From Dillenia suffruticosa (lineage: Eukaryota > Streptophyta > Magnoliopsida > Dilleniales > Dilleniaceae): DNA of 64,000 nucleotides. The stretch is from assembly GCA_033439265.1 (NCBI GenBank), contig JAVTVX010000004.1, forward strand, positions 18,241,701-18,305,700. The letters are read 5' to 3'. Made by a program: the position numbers and the translations under genes. Every line of letters starts with the position of its first letter. The first letter of the stretch is position 1. Of this stretch, positions 58,700 through 64,000 are shown piece after piece. The notes under the pieces were generated by a model, which did not search any database, was not told where the DNA came from, and saw only the letters and a program-made list of their open reading frames with translations.

Positions 58700-59025
58700 G
58701 TTGGATTGGCATGAGAGCCGGTTCTAGGTTGAGAGCTATGTTTTATAAAATAGTTTTGGAAAACATTCCCAAGTGTGTTTAAAGTCCTTAATGCATGAGA
58801 GTTTCATACAGTCATGAAGTCCCAGTGCATGGTTATAGGTATATGAGTTCATCTATTTTAGGGGATTAGATACGATTGTATCTAACCTAACATGCCATAT
58901 TTTTCCCTATTGAACTAAGAATTTCATTCTCTTATAAAGGTAGTCATGCTGTGACTAGTTCAAATTTTTTGAACCATGCATATTCTTTGAACGATATCTA
59001 ATAAGGATCTTTCTCTTGTAGAAGT

Positions 59026-59220
59026 ATGACGACCCGACGGAGCAACCATCTTGCCCCACCAGAGGCATTAGACGAGCTGGAGGATCGTTCCTCGACTCGC
59101 GTGCCACTACCGGCACCTACTCAGCCAGCTGCTCAGGCTAAGGTTCCCGTACCCATACTCGAAGCCTTTCGTTTTGAGCCAAAACGCAGCACCCCCTGCA
59201 TTTGGGAAATTAGGGATTAA
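59026..59220 (+). pseudogene. Chimeric gag stub, third copy of element A
   Basis: The ATG opens MTTRRSNHLAPPEALDELED through AQAKVPVPILEAFR. The frame then runs into LTR sequence (FEPKRSTPCIWEIRD) and stops, giving 64 codons. Here the CAG is kept where copy 1 has TAG. It is a deletion product, not a functional gene. Confidence 0.75.
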
Positions 59221-60340
59221 AACCCTAATCCCCCTTCTCTCTCTCACTACCCCCCGACTCTTCACCTTCCGCGATTTCATCTCCTTCTCCGCCGCATCCC
59301 TCCATCGAGATCGATCGCTCAACCACCACCACCCTTCCTCTTTCCCTCTCTAGATCACTCTCTTTCTCTCTCTCTTTCCGCCTCTCTTCTCTCTTCTCCC
59401 GATCTCCCCACCGCCGCGTCTCTCTCTCTCCCGCTGCCATCCTCCGCCCCGAGCAATCGCCCGAATCAGCCGCACGATCTTCCTTCCACGAGCGCGCCTT
59501 AGCCGCCGCTGCTCCAATCCTCTGTGAGCGTGCAACTGCAGCGCGATCTCCAATCCTCTTTGAGTGAGCACTGCGCGAGCCCTAGCACGCCCCTACGCGC
59601 CTCTGCACGCTCCTGCACGAGTGCCAGCGCGCCCCTACGTGCCTCTGCACGCTCCTGCATGCGCGCCAATGCGCCCCTGCACGAGTGCCAGTATGCCCCT
59701 ACACGGGCTCCCCTGCACCAACGCGCCCTTACGCGCCTCTGCACGAGCGCTAGCGCGCCCCTGCACGAGCGCAGTGCGCATAGCACGCGACCTTGTGCGC
59801 GAGCGCGCACCTTAACCCGCGAGCACACGCTCCAACCCGAGCGCTTCAGCTCACGAGCGCGAGCCCAAGCCCTAGCCCGGGAGCGTGCCAGCCCGTGTCC
59901 GTAGCCCGCGGCCCACTACAGCCATGAATCCATCGCCAGCCCGTAAGCGAACCAAGCCCGCGGCCCACGAGCCAGCGACGGCCCGTGATAGTCCGTGAGA
60001 CTCTGTGAAGGTAAATGACTCAAAGTTTCGATTTTCGCACTAAGCTTTCAAATTTCTTTAGTAATTGGACTTAAATTGTTCACCATTGTTTCGAATTTGG
60101 AAACATTTAGGTTTTAGATGAAACCGACGGGCGAACGAAAGCTAGAGCTGTAAATGGTCATCTATAGACCTCAAAATACATATATATCACCAATACAAAT
60201 TTGCAGCGGAAATACACAATAACTCCTTAAGTCCAGACCAGATCTCCCAAAGATACTAAGCGTCCTAAAAGCAACGCTTCTTATCAAATACTATCTCTGA
60301 AACAAAAGGGAAATGAGGGGTAAATACTTGGGAAAGAATA
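59169..60340 (+). mobile_element. 3'-LTR remnant (59169-60150) joined to inverted LTR piece (60151-60340)
   Basis: This has the same two junctions as 3808 and 4722/4723: gag to hairpin, and plus-strand LTR (AAGCTAGAGCTG) to minus-strand LTR (TAAATGGTCATC). The inverted piece stops at about 60340 where a short GGGAAAGAATACTT-like word is duplicated. Most of the inverted element present at 4723-14484 is therefore missing here. Confidence 0.75.
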
Positions 60341-61028
60341 CTTGGGAAAGATACTTGAGGATAACTATTTTCACTAGAACTTTTGCACCCAAATTCAATC
60401 AAGATCAGTACGATTTAATATTTCTCCCAAATTACTCCTTTTCTTAGTTTCACCGAAATATTCTCAACAAAATTCATTGAAAGTTGATAAGAATCAGACT
60501 AAGATTTCACCAAAATTATTTCATAGAGAATAAAATATTTAGTACCTTCAACGTGCCTAGTAAGTTTTTCTTATCAATTAGAAAATATTCGGTACCTTCA
60601 AGGTACCAGGTCACCTGTATCTTGATTTGAACCACTGAATTATTATTGTTTCTCAATGAATCTCACTCAAAATATTCACTTTATATTCTATAAGAAAATA
60701 TTATATAGGTTCAAGATACCGTGTTATATGTGCAGTGAATTGAAAGAGACTCGCACCAAATATTCCCGTCATCTTCTATTATTTGTTTCCCTTTCTCTTT
60801 TTGTTTTATTCTTTATTTTTGCAAATAAAAATAAAAAATTTGATGCACAAAAATTTTTAGAAAATTGGATATTTTAAAAGTTTGAGTTTGATTGCTTATA
60901 AAATATTTATTTTTTAGTTCCCATACGAAAAAAAAAAGATTTTTCCCGACGGTCTTTTGTTAACGTTTAAAGCAGACGCCACCATTATTTTTCTTTCCCC
61001 AAAATTATAGACAAAATCATCAGGCAAA
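60341..61028. other. Unassigned AT-rich sequence
   Basis: TACCTTCAAxGTxCC and AGAAAATATT words recur several times. A TCCCGACGGTC word near 60943 could belong to CACTA subterminal DNA. No gene is supported. Confidence 0.4.
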
Positions 61029-61773
61029 TCAATTTTCTGCAATATTATAGAACTAAAATGTCGGGAAAAGTGGTTCCTAAAAAAAAAAAATTTACCGGTG
61101 GTGGGAACTTTTGCCATCATTTCAGTAGAAAAACTATGGTAGGTTTCAATGTTTTGACATTTCTTTTGTTGGCAAAGCAAATCCGACAACATTTACCTTA
61201 AATGTTGGGAAAGAATACATATATACATTACATATATATAGAGAGAGAGAGAGAGGGAGAGAGGAGATTTCCCTATGTATTATTTAAATGACATTTTTCC
61301 CTCTTAGTCACAAGAACTGATACAATATATCTTTGGCATCGAAAGAACAAATGAAATCTTTCGTAAAAATATTTTCTATATTTGTTTTCTTTTATTGTTG
61401 TTGCAACATGTTTTACTTAAGGTGTTTTCTTCTACAGAAAAGATTTTATTCGAAACACCAATTGAGTATGATGTTGATACATTTATCCTCAAATCAATTT
61501 TTACAGCATTTAAATTCTATAGATATACTCTTAGAAAAATATTATGATGATGATTAGACTGTTGAGGAGATTTCAGCAAATGTCTCGGAGGGTCACAATC
61601 CTCATGAATAGGAGGCCATTGTTGCATACTAGTGCTCAACACGTGAAAAGATAATAACATGCTTTATTTCATAAGATTTTGTTTTTTTTTTAATACTTAC
61701 CATAATAATTCAAAATATTTCGCAGGAGAAGTCTAAGATAGTGATGTAGACTTGACTATAACAAACAGATATG
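61029..61773 (+). pseudogene. Second copy of CACTA second-gene region
   Basis: It matches 24546-25235, including the GAGAGAGAG run, the CTTAGTCA region and the frame RFYSKHQLSMMLIHLSSN. The left joint is AATCAATTTTCTGC. The right end is replaced by LTR sequence at about 61774. I cannot tell whether it belongs to the same element as 19667-24427 or to another. Confidence 0.6.
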
Positions 61774-61824
61774 GAGCAAAACGCTGCGTCCCCAAGTTTG
61801 GAGATTAGGGTTGGAAACCCTAAT

Positions 61825-61875
<51 letters not shown>

Positions 61876-64000
61876 TCCCGACCCTTCATTTCTTCCCCCC
61901 CACCGCGGCGCCGCTCTTCGCTGAGAGCTACGCTGCCATCGCCACCACCTTCATCTTCTTCTTCTTCTTCTTCTTTCCCTCTCGGTTCCTCTCACAGCTT
62001 CTCTTCCTCTCGCGATCTCCCGCGATCGCTCTCTCTCTCCGCCTCGCCTTCCTCTGCCGTAAGCCGTAACCCAGCGCCTCTGAATGCAACCCTCCTCCCA
62101 CGCGACTATAGCGCCTTCTGCAGCGTGATCCCCCAGCCCGAGCCGAGCGCCCCTCAGTCCTTGAGCAAGCAGGATCCAACCGGCAGCGCGAGCCAGGCCG
62201 CAAGCAGGACCCAGCCCACAACGCAAGCCTAGGCCGCAAGCAAGACCCAGCCCACGAGCGCGAACCAGGCCGCGAGTGCGAACAGGCCACGAGCGCGCCT
62301 CAGCGCCCGAGTGCGCTCCAGCACACCTCAGTGCACGAGTACGCTCCAGCGCGCCTCAGCGCACTAGCGCGCGAGCGCAGCGCACGAGAACGCACCAGTG
62401 CACGGGAGCACGAGCCAATGCACGAGAACCAGCCCGCAAGCCACTACAGCCCACGAGCCACTGCCAACCCGCAGGCCATCAGCCCAAGGCCCATCAGCCA
62501 CAGGCCCGCCAGCCCACAGGCCTATCTGCCCACAGGCCTGCCAGCCCACTAACCTACTGGCCCGTAGACCAGCGAGCCTGCTAGCCGAAACCCACTGGCC
62601 CGCTAACCCGCAAACCTATGAGCCTGCTGTAGCCCGCGAGCCCGCGACGGCCGTGACAGCCCATGAACCTCCACGCAGGTAACTGATTTAAGGTTTTTTA
62701 TTCTGATCTAAGTGTTTAAATCTAACAAATAAATCTGTTTTGATAAGAAACACTACAGACTTTAGAGTGATCGAAGAGATATTTGGACGAAAGTCTGCGA
62801 TTCGAGAAAACCCTAGGTGAGAAGATTTCGACTCTAATTGATAAATTGAATGAATCTAGGATTGAATCTCAGATGAAAGGTTCTGTATATGTTTAGTGTG
62901 TAAGCAGAATATGTATAGAATACAATTTCTGAAATGATTATATGTGATTTTGAAGGTTAAGTATAGAATGTTGCAGAAACTAGATGGTCTGATACGAAAG
63001 AAATATGTTATAGAATAATAAAATCATGTCGAGTTAATTCGAATAGTTTCCCTTAGAGTTAAACTTTGAAATATGCATGAAAGTATCTGGGTTGTAGGGT
63101 TGAAATGAAATGAGCCGTAAAGTGGAGACTATTGTACATTTCATGTCTTTCTTAGGTTGTTTTGAGTAGTTAATTGGCAAAATGGTATGTACGAAGAAGG
63201 GTAGCTTAACAATGGTGATTAGAGCTTAGTGATGATTAAAATCGTTTTCATTATAAGTTATTTTGCATATAGGTAATTTAAATACGATCTCAGTATTATG
63301 AAAATGGATAAACCCTAAATATGTTTGAGAAATTGATATTAAATTTTGATAATCTGATTAGGTTGATCTTTTTGGAGACTCGAGGAGTTAGATTGGATTT
63401 GTTTTGAAAATAGGGAGTGACCACCCTCCCTAGAATGGTGAATGAGACTTTGACATTCGCTATTGATTGAAAACCATGTTTCAAAAATACTTTTTAAATG
63501 ACATGTTTCTGCAAATGTATGATTGTTAAAACTTTCAAATATTTTATGAAATGTTTTGTGACCTTTGGAGTGTCTCAATTGCTGACTTTATTGATATGCA
63601 TCCATGAGTTTTGATAACTGAATATTGTGCCACATTTTCAACATATTGACATGTTTTAACTGCTTCCATTGCATTGGCACATGGTTTTAAATAGATTTAC
63701 TTATCTTTTTGGGTTGTATGCCTGGTCGATGTTATGTTATGATGCATGGGGCTATATGCCCGGCCGACATGGTGATGGGATGCATGGGGCTACGTGCCCG
63801 GCCGATATGATATTATGATATGCTTCCTATAACATCTGTAGCTATAAAGGACATCTGGTAGAGGCACCCCTTGTGCCCGGATACGCTTCGGCCGGAGGTA
63901 TCCGCCAGATCGTCATGTGTATGAGTGTCCTAGGTTGACTCTCATCGGAGAGGACGTTGAGTACGGCTCCGTCTAGCACCAGGCGGGGGACCATACACGG
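61774..64000 (+). mobile_element. 5'-truncated LTR of the 29045 family
   Basis: It begins GCAAAACGCTGCGTCCCC, the 3' arm of stem-loop 1, and then follows the LTR at 29045 (equivalent to 29361 onward). A long (CT)n run (61829-61871) is followed by the GC-rich leader. Leader-intron signals are 62679-62758 with a 58-nt exon-like segment to 62816. The CCCGGCCGA tandem units lie near 63716-63806. U3 is absent and the copy runs off the window. Confidence 0.85.
61829..61871 (+). repeat. (CT)n microsatellite in the LTR leader
   Basis: An uninterrupted CT run lies at the position where all related LTRs have shorter CT-rich tracts, just after the hairpins. Confidence 0.95.

Noticed and set aside
1..64000. 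Search for tRNA, rRNA, snRNA and endogenous viral genes
   Set aside because: No convincing tRNA box pair, rRNA core or plant pararetrovirus motif was seen. The reverse transcriptase belongs to a Ty3/gypsy chromovirus with flanking LTRs and integrase.

Overview
This is nuclear DNA of a flowering plant. The evidence is the Ty3/gypsy chromovirus of Tekay/Del type, the Ty1/copia remnants, the En/Spm (CACTA) transposase remnants, LTRs of 2.5-3.8 kb, 5-bp target duplications at solo LTRs and primer sites matching plant initiator-methionine tRNA. The sequence does not allow a species call. I found no intact host gene. Almost everything recognisable is transposon-derived, and every transposase or polyprotein gene is broken.

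Layout. 1-4722: one copy of a duplicated segment carrying the 5' LTR, primer site, gag stub and 3'-LTR remnant of gypsy element A. 4723-14484: near full-length minus-strand gypsy element B (3' LTR 4723-6754, pol 6803-9990, gag 10208-11665, 5' LTR 11978-14484). 14485-16991: terminus of a CACTA element with subterminal repeats, plus a GC-rich island. 17355-28420: a Ty1/copia element (LTR and primer site at 17355, gag at 27590-28420) split by CACTA DNA (5' end at 19667, TNP2 pseudogene 22157-24427, second-gene fragment 24546-25770) and by a 1.4-kb direct repeat. 29045-32835 and 34114-36875: two solo LTRs with perfect target duplications (AATCA and GAGAG). 37753-42808 and 53487-58563: arms of a large palindrome of about 5 kb per arm, each carrying LTR A. 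Between the arms lie a fold-back element (about 43750-46718) and plus-strand gypsy element C (46719-52394), cut off at a GC-rich tandem repeat. 55377-60340 also repeats 1-5000 in direct orientation. 60341-64000: a second CACTA-gene copy and an LTR fragment running off the window.

How the parts fit. The gypsy LTRs belong to one superfamily that shares (i) one or two stem-loops at the predicted transcription start, (ii) a GC-rich leader exon, (iii) an 80-101-nt intron-like segment followed by a 58-nt (once 56-nt) exon-like segment, and (iv) a second donor inside the LTR. In every copy that retains the gag start there is a strong 3' splice site immediately before the gag ATG. Elements B and C also carry an intron-like segment exactly between gag and pol, and its removal fuses the two frames. 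Together this suggests a retrotransposon lineage that uses splicing first to remove the LTR tail and primer site from translated mRNA, and second to switch from Gag to Gag-Pol. This is inferred from comparative sequence only; there is no transcript evidence here.
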